36,765 nucleotides of DNA, from contig CAMZHH010000010.1 of assembly GCA_947306745.1 (NCBI GenBank), positions 1 through 36,765 on the forward strand. The letters are read 5' to 3'. Shown one piece after another: positions 9,479 to 18,829 of the stretch. This DNA is from an uncultured Candidatus Saccharibacteria bacterium. GTDB taxonomy: Bacteria > Patescibacteriota > Saccharimonadia > Saccharimonadales > Saccharimonadaceae. Made by a program: the position numbers and the translations under genes. The notes below the pieces were generated by a model. The model was given only the letters and a program-made list of their open reading frames with translations. It did not search any database and was not told the DNA's origin. Numbering within the stretch: the first letter of the stretch is position 1; each line of letters opens with the position of its first letter.

Positions 9479-9628
9479 TCACAAATCGCCGAAGCTTCGA
9501 TTCAGCTCGTAGCTAGTTGATTGATATTTTACTGACCCTGTAATAGCGCTCACAGGTGCGGCGACATTGGCAGCTAAAACTAGCATCGCCACTGACGCGA
9601 AAAATATTCGTTTAATACCACCTATCAT
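9479..9628 (-). pseudogene. 5' fragment of the DUF2207 gene: signal peptide, then in-frame TGA
   Basis: ATG 9628 opens 49 codons in the same frame as the downstream DUF2207 ORF. They encode an evident Sec signal peptide: MIGGIKR, a hydrophobic core, then AAPVSA as a cleavage site. Codon 50 is TGA, and after it the frame continues without another stop. A -10 TATACT lies 6 nt before the ATG with an upstream TGC (extended -10), so this is the true gene start. Either a nonsense mutation, a sequencing error, or programmed readthrough explains the TGA. Confidence 0.8.
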
Positions 9629-9634
9629 GTCTTA

Positions 9635-9643
9635 AGTATAGCA
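9635..9643 (-). promoter_or_regulatory. extended -10 of the DUF2207 gene, leaderless type
   Basis: On the minus strand TGC-TATACT, then exactly 6 nt to the ATG at 9628. No Shine-Dalgarno site is present. Confidence 0.6.
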
Positions 9644-9667
9644 TAAGTACTTTACGAAAATGACTAC

Positions 9668-9696
9668 AAAAATACTCCCCGCATGGGGAGTATTTT
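9668..9696 (-). terminator. intrinsic terminator after the ABC exporter gene
   Basis: AAAATACTCCCC and GGGGAGTATTTT form a perfect 12-bp stem with a 4-nt loop, ending in TTTTT on the minus strand. Confidence 0.9.
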
Positions 9697-9698
9697 GC

Positions 9699-11501
9699 CT
9701 ACTCGGCGCTATCGAGAAATGCACCAGATTGACGCGACCACAACTTGTGATAGGCGCCATTTTTCTTCTTAAGCAATTCCTCATGTGTGCCCTGCTCGAT
9801 GATTTTGCCATCGTCAAGCACTACAATTCGATCCATGCTAGCAACCGTCGATAAGCGATGTGCTACTACGATGCTAGTGCGACCTTTCATGAGCTTTTCG
9901 AGCGCATCCTGAATCAAGGCTTCAGACTCAGAATCGAGCGCGGAAGTCGCCTCATCAAGTACTAGGATTGGCGCATCTTTGAGGATAGCGCGAGCAATTG
10001 CGACACGTTGACGTTGACCACCAGAAAGCTTGATGCCACGTTCGCCAACTAAGGTCTCGTAACCGTCCGGCAAATCCTTCACGAAGTCGTGCGCATTCGC
10101 AAGTTTAGCGGCACGTTCAATTTCATCACGTGGCGCATCTGGGTGCGCATAGGCGATATTGTCCGCAATTGAGCGATGGAAGAGTGCAGTTTCCTGCGGT
10201 ACGTAAGCAATATTTTCGCGTAAGGAAACTTGGCGTACGTCTTTAATGTTTTGACCATCAATTAAAATCTCACCGGCCTGAACGTCGGCAAAGCGAAGCA
10301 GGAGTTTTGTTAAAGTTGTTTTGCCAGAACCAGAAATGCCAACCAAGCCAATACGTTCGCCCGGCTTAATCTCGAGCGAGAAGTTTTCGAAAATAGCTTC
10401 TTTGGCGTCTTGATGCTGGAATGAAATATCCTGGAATTTGATGCCGCCTTTCTTCACAACGAGATCTTTCGCGTTAGCTGCATCAACGACATCATCCTTC
10501 GTGTCAAGAATGAGCGTCATTTCGCGCGCATCACCGAAGACGCGGTTGATGTGCTTAAAGATGTTGTTGATGTTCCACAATTCGCCCATGATAGACATTG
10601 AATAGTTGACGATGAGAATCAAAGTTGAAACCGAAAGTCCAAAGATTGGCGCACCCGCCATCATGAAAGCTACAATCAATGCGATGATGCCGATATTGAC
10701 AAAGTTGAAAGCTAGGTCACGTTTCATCGTAGCATTCATTTGTGCAATGCCGGCATTGTAACTTGCGCGGTTGAAATTAGCATAGCGATGGCGTTCGTGC
10801 GATTCGCGACCGTAAGATTTTACGGCGAGAATGTTTGAAACGGAATCGGCTAATTGACCAGTCTGCTTATTCTCAGCAGCAGCACGCTCAGAGCTTAAGT
10901 GCGAAATCTTCTTAAACGACAACGCTGAACAAAGTGTATATAGACAGACGAACGCGATTAGACCAACGGCAAAGATTGGCGAACGCGGTATGAGCACCCA
11001 CATGATGAAGAATAACATTGAGATTAAATACAGAATGTCAAAAATCATCACATCAAAGAAACGCTCAAATGCGCCGATGAACTTGTTTGTCTGCGATACA
11101 AGCGAGCCAGAAAAACGATCGCTGTGAAATTGCATCGACTGCGCGCTGATAGTATTGAAACAGAGCGTAGCGAGATCATACATAGCGAGAAGTTCATACT
11201 TCCAGCACCAGTAGACACGGAGCCAACCTAAAATGCCACTGCCGGCAAGATATAAACCGACTAACAGCGAACCTTGCGGCAACAATGTTGGAATGATTTG
11301 CTCGTTTGGAATGCCAGCCGAAATTTTATCAATCATTTCGGCGAAAATTAATGGGATTAATGTAGTCCGAATCAGCACGACAATCGGCGTCGACAATAAT
11401 GAACCGAGAGCGTACCACTTATATTTCTTGGTAGCTTGCCAATAGTAGTACAACGTGCGCCGGACAACGCCGCGTTGCTTGCTATTATTTGATTTTGTCA
11501 T
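9699..11501 (-). CDS. ABC exporter, fused membrane and ATPase domains
   Basis: Half-transporter of 600 aa, expected to act as a dimer exporting lipids, peptides or drugs; the substrate cannot be read from sequence. The membrane domain (about 1-330) carries roughly six helices. The nucleotide-binding domain follows, with Walker A GISGSGKTT, Q-loop YVPQET, signature LSGGQRQR, Walker B LVLDEATSALD and the switch His in VVAHRLST. Only this half is encoded here, so a homodimer is likely unless a partner lies elsewhere. A -10 TATAAT (11509-11514) sits 7 nt before the ATG, indicating a leaderless mRNA. Confidence 0.92.
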   Translation of the reverse strand: MTKSNNSKQRGVVRRTLYYYWQATKKYKWYALGSLLSTPIVVLIRTTLIPLIFAEMIDKISAGIPNEQIIPTLLPQGSLLVGLYLAGSGILGWLRVYWCWKYELLAMYDLATLCFNTISAQSMQFHSDRFSGSLVSQTNKFIGAFERFFDVMIFDILYLISMLFFIMWVLIPRSPIFAVGLIAFVCLYTLCSALSFKKISHLSSERAAAENKQTGQLADSVSNILAVKSYGRESHERHRYANFNRASYNAGIAQMNATMKRDLAFNFVNIGIIALIVAFMMAGAPIFGLSVSTLILIVNYSMSIMGELWNINNIFKHINRVFGDAREMTLILDTKDDVVDAANAKDLVVKKGGIKFQDISFQHQDAKEAIFENFSLEIKPGERIGLVGISGSGKTTLTKLLLRFADVQAGEILIDGQNIKDVRQVSLRENIAYVPQETALFHRSIADNIAYAHPDAPRDEIERAAKLANAHDFVKDLPDGYETLVGERGIKLSGGQRQRVAIARAILKDAPILVLDEATSALDSESEALIQDALEKLMKGRTSIVVAHRLSTVASMDRIVVLDDGKIIEQGTHEELLKKKNGAYHKLWSRQSGAFLDSAE

Positions 11502-11508
11502 ATTGTTA

Positions 11509-11514
11509 ATTATA
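11509..11514 (-). promoter_or_regulatory. -10 box of the ABC exporter gene, leaderless type
   Basis: TATAAT on the minus strand, 7 nt before ATG 11501; -35 weak. Confidence 0.55.
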
Positions 11515-11547
11515 TTCCCTTTAATGCTTATTGTTTATTTGCGTCAT

Positions 11548-11585
11548 AAAAACGCGCTAATTTTGGAAGGTCTTAGCGCGTTTTT
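11548..11585 (-). terminator. intrinsic terminator after greA
   Basis: AAAAACGCGCTAA and TTAGCGCGTTTTT form a perfect 13-bp stem with a 12-nt loop. The minus-strand U-run serves greA. Confidence 0.88.
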
Positions 11586-11594
11586 AGAATTCAA

Positions 11595-12041
11595 TTAGTT
11601 AATGGCGGCAACTTTGAAAGTTTTACCGTTTGGAAGCGTGACTTCCTCACCAACTTTCTTACCCATGATGGCTTTGCCGATTGGCGATTCGTCGCTAATT
11701 TTCCCTTCAAGTGGATTAGCTTCGACGGCGCCAACGAGCGTATAAGTGTTCATCTTGCCCGCAGATTCGAGCGAAACTACACTGCCCATGCTAACTTTTT
11801 GCTTCTTGCCACCCTTAATAATCTTAGCGTGAAGCAAAATATCTTGAATTTCTAAAATGCGCCCCTCAACAACTTTCTGTTCGCCGCGAGCAGCGGAATA
11901 ATCTTCATTCTCGCTTAAATCACCATAAGAACGCGCAAGAGCGATCTTTTCAGCAATTTCTGGACGACGAGCAATTAGTTGCTCTAGTTCTTTTTCTAAA
12001 TCTTTACGACCTTCTTCAGTAATACTAACTGTCTTAGCCAT
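11595..12041 (-). CDS. greA: transcription elongation factor GreA
   Basis: Rescues backtracked RNA polymerase by stimulating transcript cleavage. The 148 aa (slightly shorter than the usual ~158) show the N-terminal coiled coil with the acidic tip (YGDLSENEDYSAAR, containing the Asp/Glu pair that coordinates Mg2+) and the C-terminal FKBP-like domain with SPIGKAIMGKKVGEEV. Unlike many neighbours it has a 35-nt leader and a good Shine-Dalgarno (GGAGG about 6 nt before ATG). Its promoter sits at the 3' end of proS, so proS may also read through into it. Confidence 0.96.
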   Translation of the reverse strand: MAKTVSITEEGRKDLEKELEQLIARRPEIAEKIALARSYGDLSENEDYSAARGEQKVVEGRILEIQDILLHAKIIKGGKKQKVSMGSVVSLESAGKMNTYTLVGAVEANPLEGKISDESPIGKAIMGKKVGEEVTLPNGKTFKVAAIN

Positions 12042-12082
12042 AATATGCCTCCATTTCCCCTCGAAAATAGGATATTGGTAAA

Positions 12083-12111
12083 ATTATATTCTAAGAAAGT
12101 TTACTAGCAAA
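12083..12111 (-). promoter_or_regulatory. greA promoter at the end of proS
   Basis: On the minus strand TTTGCT-N17-TATAAT, overlapping the last codons of proS. It gives a leader of about 35 nt. Confidence 0.55.
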
Positions 12112-13326
12112 CTCCGATAAGGTCAAGAGTTTTGTTTCGCCGGTTTGGCGATTTTTAAGTTCAACTTTATTTTCTGCAAGAGTCTTGTCGCTAATCACGA
12201 CGCGATATGGAATACCCATAAGTTCTGCGTCGGCGAATTTTTCGCCCGTACGAGCATTCTTGCGATCATCAAGGATAATATCCTCTGGAGCCTGATTATG
12301 AAGCTTAGCCGCTTCGGCTTCACCCTGCTCACCAATACCGACAATATAATACTTGTAAGGTGCGATTTCTTCTGGCCAGACGAGGCCTTTATCGTCGCTA
12401 AGCTTCTCGGCAATTACGCCCATAACGCGGCTCGGACCAATACCGTAGCTGCCCATAAAGACTTTCTGGCGTTTGCCGTCTTCATCGTTATAGCAAAGGT
12501 CAAGTGCATCCGAGAAGCGATAACCTAGCGTAAAGATATTACCAACTTCAGCTGCTTTGCATTGCTCGAGTTTAGACTTATCGAGACCGAGGTCTTTCAA
12601 AACTTCATCGTTATAAACTTCTTCGTTAACGGCAATTCCTTTTTTACGGTCGAGATAGATAATATCTTCGCCAACTTCGCAGAGCGTTTGGAACTCGTCG
12701 GAATATTTACTAAAGGCACCACCACTCGCAAAAGTACGGAAAGTATCATTACCGATACCGAGACGATTGAAAATCTTCTTATAGCTTTCGGCGCACTTCT
12801 CGTAAAAGACGTTATGCTCCTCACGGTTCTTACTAAAGCTATATAAATCTTTCATCATAAATTCGCGCGTGCGCATAATGCCGGATTTAGCGCGGAGCTC
12901 ATTGCGGAATTTCGTCTGGAACTGATACGCATAGACTGGAAGATCTTTGTAGCTACTAATGTACGACTTCATTACGTGCGTAAGTGGCTCTTCGTGAGTT
13001 GGAGCAAGGCCAAGCTCGCCGCCGGCGTTCAGTTTCGTCTTAAACCAGACATCCATCACATCGTCACTCCAGCGACCACTCGCGTCCCAAACATCTTTTG
13101 GTTGCAATGCCGTCAAGCGAAGCTCTTCGCCGCCGATAGCATTCATCTCCTCGCGGATAACCTGGATAATTTTTTCCAAAGTGCGCATGCCGAGAGGTAA
13201 GTAATCATATACTCCGGCCATCTCTTTATAAATATAACCGGCACGCAAAAGATACTTCGCACTACGGCTAGTTTCATCAGCTGGTGCGGTCTTGGTGGTT
13301 TTAGTAAATGATTGACTTAGTTTCAT
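12091..13326 (-). CDS. proS: prolyl-tRNA synthetase, short form
   Basis: Charges tRNA-Pro. The 411 aa contain class II motif 1 (YDYLPLGMRTLEKI), the TxE-containing loop APTHEEPLTHV, motif 2 (FRNELRAKSGIMRTREFMMKDLYSF), motif 3 (GSYGIGPSRVMGV) and the C-terminal anticodon-binding domain. The ~180-aa INS editing domain normally between motifs 2 and 3 in bacterial-type ProRS is absent: only about 110 residues separate them. Post-transfer editing of Ala-tRNA-Pro would need a separate factor, not seen here. Upstream TTGTGT-N18-TAGGAT lies 7 nt from ATG; AGGAT could alternatively act as a Shine-Dalgarno. Confidence 0.94.
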   Translation of the reverse strand: MKLSQSFTKTTKTAPADETSRSAKYLLRAGYIYKEMAGVYDYLPLGMRTLEKIIQVIREEMNAIGGEELRLTALQPKDVWDASGRWSDDVMDVWFKTKLNAGGELGLAPTHEEPLTHVMKSYISSYKDLPVYAYQFQTKFRNELRAKSGIMRTREFMMKDLYSFSKNREEHNVFYEKCAESYKKIFNRLGIGNDTFRTFASGGAFSKYSDEFQTLCEVGEDIIYLDRKKGIAVNEEVYNDEVLKDLGLDKSKLEQCKAAEVGNIFTLGYRFSDALDLCYNDEDGKRQKVFMGSYGIGPSRVMGVIAEKLSDDKGLVWPEEIAPYKYYIVGIGEQGEAEAAKLHNQAPEDIILDDRKNARTGEKFADAELMGIPYRVVISDKTLAENKVELKNRQTGETKLLTLSEFASKLS

Positions 13327-13396
13327 AATTATTATCCTATCACAAAAATTACACTTTACACAATAAAGTTTTCAAATTTTAAAGTTTATGTTCAAA

Positions 13397-15691
13397 TTAA
13401 TCTTCCGGATATTGATCCATCGACTGAATCAAGACTTCACGACCGCGGTTACCGCCGCCGGAATCACCTACGACACCTTTTTCGACGAGCTCATCGATGA
13501 TTGAAGCAGCGCGTCCATAGCCCACATGCAAGCGACGTTGCAACAAGCTGGTAGATATCTTACCATCGCGAATCGCAATTTCGGCTGCTTGACGAACAAT
13601 GTCGCCACCACCGGTGCCAAAATCGTCAACGCCACCCATCGAGCTAGCGCCACGACCACCAATTTGGACGGCCTGCGAAGTAACTTCGTCGACATAGACA
13701 GCTGGACGTTGATTGCGCAAGAAATCGGTGACGTCATTAATTTCCTTGTCGCTCACGAAGGCACCCTGAACGCGAACTGGTTTACCCTGCATCTCCTGTG
13801 TGAGATAAAGCATATCGCCAGTGCCGAGCAACTTTTCGGCGCCGCCACGATCGAGCATGACGCGGGAGTCCATATTAGTATTCACCGCAAAAGCGATACG
13901 GCCTGGAATGTTTGACTTAATCAAACCGGTAACGACCTTGACTTCTGGACGTTGCGTAGCAAGAACGAGGTTTAAGCCAGCGGCGCGGCCCTTCTGTGCG
14001 ACACGCACAATACGGCTTTCAAGCTCCTTGCCGGCCATCATCATAAGGTCCGCCATCTCATCGATGATAATAACGATATATGGGAGTTTCTCATGACTAT
14101 TCTTTGGTTTTTCGGGAGCCTCTTCGCCATCTTCGCCTTCGGTTTCAGGAGCTGGAGCAGCAGCATCCTTAGCGGCCAACTCATCCATCTTGGCATTATA
14201 ATCGTCAATCTTCTTGACGTGCGCATCACGCATGAGCGTATAACGACGTTCCATTTCCATTACTGACCATTGCAAAGCCGAAAGCGCCTCATTAGTATCG
14301 GTAATAATTGGCGCGAGCAAATGTGGAATACCTTCATAAGCGGCCATTTCCACCTGCTTCGGGTCGACAATAATAAACTTCAATTCGGATGGCGAGTTAT
14401 GATAAATCATCGACATGATCATCGTGTTCGTCATGACAGATTTACCAGAACCGGTCGTACCAGCAATCAGCAAGTGTGGCATCTTGGCCAAATTACCAAT
14501 CACGACATGACCAGAAATATCTTTACCGACTGCAAACGCGAGTGGCTTGTCGACAATCATCTTGTTCCATTCGGAAGATTTTAAAAGTTCGTGCAAGCTG
14601 ACACTAGCAGCGCGCTTATTTGGCACCTCGACACCCACCGAACGAGTGCCAGGAATTGGAGCCTCAATACGAATCTTCTCTTCACCGAGATTCAATGCAA
14701 GCTCTTTATCGAGCGTAGCAATCTTGCTAATCTTCACGCCTTGCGGTGGACGAAGCGTGTATTGCGTAATACGTGGACCAACGTTAGCACCTTCGACATC
14801 TACATCGATACCGAATTGCTCAAGCGTGTCCTTAATAATGGCGGCATTGCCATGCGTATCGCCTGGATCGGCTGGAGATTGTTTTTTGTTTAAAAGTCCC
14901 ATTGGAGGCATCTTCCAATCTGGATCGCTCGTAGTCAAGAGGGCTGCAGGCTCCACAACGGGGGGCTTTTCTGCCTTTTCTTCTTTGTCGGCCCCGCCAC
15001 GCCTAAATAAACCGCCACGCTTTTCACCTTCGTCGACAATTTCGACGTTCGGATTAACCTTGAAGTTCTTCATGCCGTCATGCTCTGGCTCTTCATCGTC
15101 GCCACGGCCAGCTTTCATGGTATTGCGACGCATGATTCTAGCATTGTCGACATCTTCACTATCTTTGCTGGTTTTGAAAATAGAACCAATTTTGCGGAAT
15201 AGCGCGGCCGGAGTCTCGGCATACATGAAGAGCGCGGTAATGATAATTAATACGCCATAAACAATATACGAAACGCCTTGATCAAGATTCTTTACGACAA
15301 TACTATTAAGCCCGTCGCCGACATAGCCACCAGTAGACGGTTTTGCACCAAAAGTTGGCACGCCAAAAATGCCCGAGAACCAACAAATCATCAAGACGGA
15401 AGCAATCCAAACGCTCGGATCGAGCTTGTTGTTTGGCGCACGGAAGATAAGTACTGCGAGATAAGTCAAAATAAATGGCAAAAGATACGTAGTATAACCA
15501 ATAATATTCAAACAAACGCTATTGACCGTAGCGAGCGCAATACCGCCCTGCTTAAACCAAGCCAATACAAACATTAATGCTACTACAATCATCAAAAACG
15601 CCATAATTTGGCGCCAAAAACCACCTGGAAGCTCGTGCGTTCGTTCGACTTCCTGAGATTTCTTCCTTCTGCCTCGCTTTTTATTTGCCAT
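13397..15691 (-). CDS. ftsK: DNA translocase FtsK/SpoIIIE
   Basis: Septal, ATP-driven DNA pump that clears chromosomes from the division plane. The 764 aa comprise a basic N-terminus (KKRGRRKK), about four TM helices in residues 25-165, a charged linker (about 170-270), the motor with Walker A GTTGSGKS near 411-418 and Walker B IVIIIDEMADLMM, and a C-terminal gamma winged helix (TSLLQRRLHVGYGRAASIID) that would read KOPS-like sequences. An acidic Ala/Pro/Glu insert lies between the Walker motifs (AAPAPETEGEDGEEAPEKPK). The -10 TATAAT sits exactly 6 nt before ATG, so the mRNA is probably leaderless. Confidence 0.95.
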   Translation of the reverse strand: MANKKRGRRKKSQEVERTHELPGGFWRQIMAFLMIVVALMFVLAWFKQGGIALATVNSVCLNIIGYTTYLLPFILTYLAVLIFRAPNNKLDPSVWIASVLMICWFSGIFGVPTFGAKPSTGGYVGDGLNSIVVKNLDQGVSYIVYGVLIIITALFMYAETPAALFRKIGSIFKTSKDSEDVDNARIMRRNTMKAGRGDDEEPEHDGMKNFKVNPNVEIVDEGEKRGGLFRRGGADKEEKAEKPPVVEPAALLTTSDPDWKMPPMGLLNKKQSPADPGDTHGNAAIIKDTLEQFGIDVDVEGANVGPRITQYTLRPPQGVKISKIATLDKELALNLGEEKIRIEAPIPGTRSVGVEVPNKRAASVSLHELLKSSEWNKMIVDKPLAFAVGKDISGHVVIGNLAKMPHLLIAGTTGSGKSVMTNTMIMSMIYHNSPSELKFIIVDPKQVEMAAYEGIPHLLAPIITDTNEALSALQWSVMEMERRYTLMRDAHVKKIDDYNAKMDELAAKDAAAPAPETEGEDGEEAPEKPKNSHEKLPYIVIIIDEMADLMMMAGKELESRIVRVAQKGRAAGLNLVLATQRPEVKVVTGLIKSNIPGRIAFAVNTNMDSRVMLDRGGAEKLLGTGDMLYLTQEMQGKPVRVQGAFVSDKEINDVTDFLRNQRPAVYVDEVTSQAVQIGGRGASSMGGVDDFGTGGGDIVRQAAEIAIRDGKISTSLLQRRLHVGYGRAASIIDELVEKGVVGDSGGGNRGREVLIQSMDQYPED

Positions 15692-15697
15692 AGCTGT

Positions 15698-15706
15698 ATT
15701 ATACCA
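15698..15706 (-). promoter_or_regulatory. extended -10 of ftsK, leaderless type
   Basis: On the minus strand TGG-TATAAT, 6 nt before ATG 15691. It overlaps the terminator of the upstream gene. Confidence 0.6.
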
Positions 15707-15743
15707 TAAAAATAGAGAGCAAGCATAAGCCTGCTCCCTATTT
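15706..15743 (-). terminator. intrinsic terminator after the 16.1-kb membrane protein gene
   Basis: On the minus strand AAATAGGGAGCAGGC, TTAT loop and GCTTGCTCTCTATTT (15 bp including G-U pairs), then TT. Confidence 0.8.
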
Positions 15744-15761
15744 ATTTCTATTCGACTACAA

Positions 15762-16457
15762 CTATTTTAGAAGATCTAGAAGACCACTATAATCTTCGAG
15801 CATATCCTCATATTTACTAGTGCTGGACTTGCCATAGAAGGATACCATACTTTGGATGAAGACCAAGATTAATGCAACGCCAGCGATACAGACCGAGACA
15901 ATGCTCATGACACGCAAGAGCGAAGTCTTGCCGTGAGCAATTGCTTTAGCGATGAAGTGCATACCTACGGATGCGCCAAAGAGGATTACAGTTGGCAAGA
16001 AGCTGCTGAGCCAGAGAGGACCCTGATCATAGCGCTTGCGGCCGATTGACATAAGGGAGTAGATGATAATACCAATCATATCGATGGCATAGACAATTGC
16101 GAAAGCCAAGAAGGTCTTTGCAATGCAAGCCCAGGTATTCTTGGTAGTTTCAGCATCGGTCACCTTGTTGATGGTAACGATAGCGAAAATAGAAAATGCT
16201 ACTGCAAACAATGCTACGAGCAATGCAGTCGAAATGAAGGAAGTTGCGTTAACGCCGAGAAGGGCGGTAAAGATTGGGAATGAGAAGATCCATTTACCCT
16301 TAGTGAAGCCAGCAATAGCAACAAAGATGGCACAGAAACCAAAGAAGGTAGCACCTGCAATGGCCCACGCGTTCATCTTCGCGAGTGCTGAACTTGACAT
16401 TTTCATTTTTGGCATTTTAACCGGATCCACAACCGGTTTGTCTGTTGTTTCTGCCAT
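15762..16457 (-). CDS. polytopic membrane protein, unknown
   Basis: I do not recognise the family. The 231-aa product has a soluble N-terminus of ~28 residues, about five or six hydrophobic segments between 30 and 209, and a short acidic C-terminal tail (KYEDMLEDYSGLLDLLK). The gene is monocistronic. The -10 TATAAT lies about 30 nt upstream, and a GGAG Shine-Dalgarno sits about 5 nt before the ATG, so it belongs to the leadered class rather than the leaderless one. It lies between ftsK and pnp, with terminators on both sides. Confidence 0.8.
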   Translation of the reverse strand: MAETTDKPVVDPVKMPKMKMSSSALAKMNAWAIAGATFFGFCAIFVAIAGFTKGKWIFSFPIFTALLGVNATSFISTALLVALFAVAFSIFAIVTINKVTDAETTKNTWACIAKTFLAFAIVYAIDMIGIIIYSLMSIGRKRYDQGPLWLSSFLPTVILFGASVGMHFIAKAIAHGKTSLLRVMSIVSVCIAGVALILVFIQSMVSFYGKSSTSKYEDMLEDYSGLLDLLK

Positions 16458-16496
16458 ATAAACTCCATTTATGTTTAATTAATTTCATTATACACC

Positions 16497-16527
16497 AAAA
16501 ATGCCTAGACAATACTAGGCATTTTTT
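16497..16527 (-). terminator. intrinsic terminator after pnp
   Basis: AAAAATGCCTAG and CTAGGCATTTTT form a perfect 12-bp stem with a 6-nt loop. Confidence 0.9.
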
Positions 16528-16542
16528 GATTATTTTCAGCTT

Positions 16543-18732
16543 TTAAGCTTTTTGGTCGACACCCTTCATTGAAAGACTGAGACGACCTTTTTCGTCGATT
16601 GCATCAAGGCGAACGTTAATCTCATCACCGACCTGCAATGCGTCAGTTACTTTCGCAAGACGCTTGTCGCTAATCTGTGAAATGTGGAGCATACCGTCGA
16701 TGCCTGGAAGAATATTTACGAAGGCACCGAAGTCTTTAATTGTAACAACTTTACCTTTGTAAATCTTACCTGGTTCCGGCTCCTCGACGAGCGACTTAAT
16801 CCAGTTCAAGGCTTTCTCGATCTTTTCATTATCAGCTGCGGAAACCGTAATGAGACCATTTTCCTCAATATTAATTTCGGCACCAGTTTCGGTCGTAATC
16901 TTGTTAATAGTTTCCCCGCCCTTGCCAATAACCGTACCGATTTTGTCTGGATTAATCATCAATTTCTCAATGCGTGGAGCATATGGGCTGAGATGATCAC
17001 GTGGGCCAGCTAATACGCTGAGCATATGCTTCATAATGAACATGCGGCCATCGTGAGCTTTCTTAATTGCCTCGGAGAGCACGCTAACTGGAAGGCCATG
17101 AACTTTCATATCCATCTGCAAAGCTGTAATACCTTCAGTCGTGCCGGTAACCTTGAAGTCCATATCACCAGCGAAATCTTCAGCATCCATCAAGTCAGTC
17201 AAGACATACGGTTTATCACCATCCATCATTAAGCCCATTGCGACACCAGCTACTGGGCGCTTCAAAGGCACGCCAGCATCCATCAAAGCAAGACAAGAGC
17301 TACAAGTGGCGGCCATTGAGGTGGAGCCGTTTTGAGACATAATTTCAGTGACGCTACGGATTGCGTATGGGAATTCTTCCTCGCTTGGCAATACTGGCAT
17401 CAAGGCGCGTTCAGCAAGATAACCGTGGCCGATTTCGCGACGACCTGGACTGCCAATGCGGCTAACTTCACCAACCGTATAACCTGGTGCGTTGTAGTGA
17501 TGCATGTAACGACGAACGCCATCAGTTACTTCCATCGTATCGACAAGCTGCGCATAGCTAAGTGGAGCCAAGGTCACAATGTTCATCGCCTGAGTGACAC
17601 CACGGGTAAAGAGGCTGGAGCCGTGCGCACGTGGCAAAATGCCAACTTGCGAGCTGAGTGGGCGTACTTCATCGAGCTTGCGGCCGTCTGGGCGAACACC
17701 TTTTTCAATAATATTCTTGCGAACATCACGCTTAACGGCTAATTCGAAAGCTTCGCCGTAATCGGCGCGGAAGTGCTCATCGTAGAACTCGGTGCGAGTG
17801 GTCATCTTCTCTTCTTCGCTCATCTTGTCGCTGATGCCGCATTCTTCATCGCTCAACTCCTGAGCAAATTCATCATGCATGGCATACTTGAGCTCGTTAA
17901 GAAGCTGACCGCGCTCAATAGTGTTCTGAGTGTGATACTTGTCATCATCAAGTTTGCCAGCCATCCAAGCATCAACCTTAGCTTGAACTTCTTCGCTAGG
18001 CAAAATCAAAGTATACTCAAGCTCTTCGACGCCAACTTTTTCGCGGAGTTCGTTCTGAAGTGCAATAGCTGGCTGAATCATCTTGAGGCCCCATTCGAGA
18101 CCGCCAATAATAACATCTTCCGGAACTTCATTGGCGCCAGCTTCGACCATCGTAATGCCAGATTCTTTACCGGCTACAACGAGATCGAGATCGGAAGCTT
18201 CGCGCTCCTCTGGGGTCAAGAAGGCCTTATATTCACCATTGACGCGACCGATGCGAAGACCAGCGATTGGGCCATCGAATGGTACACCTGCGAGCATTAA
18301 GGCGCTCGAAGCGGCAATCATAGCGATAACATCCGGGCGGAAGCTAGGATCCATAGAAAGGACCGTTGCAACGACCTGAATTTCCTGGCGGTATCCCTTC
18401 GGGAACAATGGGCGAATTGGACGGTCAATTAAGCGGCCGATCAAGACAGCATTGTCGGAAGGTTTACCTTCACGTTTAATAAATTTGCTCGAAGAAATCT
18501 TGCCAGAGGCATAATATTTTTCTTCGTAGTCGATTGATAGCGGGAAGAAATCCTGCATCACTGGCTTATTACCAACAACTACCGAGCCAAGTACTACGGT
18601 ATCACCGTAGGTAACAAGGACGGAAGAAGTAGTACGGAAGCCGACGCGGTTTACTTCAAGGCCGAGTTTGCGACCACAAAAATCAGTCTCCACCTTGAAA
18701 GTTTTCTTTCCGCTGGGGTTTATAATATCCAT
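16543..18732 (-). CDS. pnp: polyribonucleotide nucleotidyltransferase (PNPase)
   Basis: Phosphorolytic 3'-5' exoribonuclease that acts as a trimer in mRNA decay. The 729 aa contain two RNase PH-like domains (FFPLSIDYEEKYYASGKI early; TSMAATCSSCLALMDAGVP in the second), the intervening helical domain, a KH domain (IGTVIGKGGETINKI) and a C-terminal S1 domain (GAFVNILPGIDGMLHISQI). I chose the start at 18732 (MDIINPSG) because GAGGAAAGGA is a good Shine-Dalgarno; the frame stays open to 18783 but that part lies in the leader. The leader is about 90 nt, long enough for autoregulation as known for pnp elsewhere, though I see no clear structure. It is separated from rpsO by a plus-strand gene. Confidence 0.95.
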   Translation of the reverse strand: MDIINPSGKKTFKVETDFCGRKLGLEVNRVGFRTTSSVLVTYGDTVVLGSVVVGNKPVMQDFFPLSIDYEEKYYASGKISSSKFIKREGKPSDNAVLIGRLIDRPIRPLFPKGYRQEIQVVATVLSMDPSFRPDVIAMIAASSALMLAGVPFDGPIAGLRIGRVNGEYKAFLTPEEREASDLDLVVAGKESGITMVEAGANEVPEDVIIGGLEWGLKMIQPAIALQNELREKVGVEELEYTLILPSEEVQAKVDAWMAGKLDDDKYHTQNTIERGQLLNELKYAMHDEFAQELSDEECGISDKMSEEEKMTTRTEFYDEHFRADYGEAFELAVKRDVRKNIIEKGVRPDGRKLDEVRPLSSQVGILPRAHGSSLFTRGVTQAMNIVTLAPLSYAQLVDTMEVTDGVRRYMHHYNAPGYTVGEVSRIGSPGRREIGHGYLAERALMPVLPSEEEFPYAIRSVTEIMSQNGSTSMAATCSSCLALMDAGVPLKRPVAGVAMGLMMDGDKPYVLTDLMDAEDFAGDMDFKVTGTTEGITALQMDMKVHGLPVSVLSEAIKKAHDGRMFIMKHMLSVLAGPRDHLSPYAPRIEKLMINPDKIGTVIGKGGETINKITTETGAEINIEENGLITVSAADNEKIEKALNWIKSLVEEPEPGKIYKGKVVTIKDFGAFVNILPGIDGMLHISQISDKRLAKVTDALQVGDEINVRLDAIDEKGRLSLSMKGVDQKA

Positions 18733-18829
18733 TTTTTCCTTTCCTCGAGAAAATAATAAATATCTGTAGCCGTAGCAAACCACTACCGCGACGGGTATCT
18801 ATCATTTTCCCGATTTATTGACTCCATCT

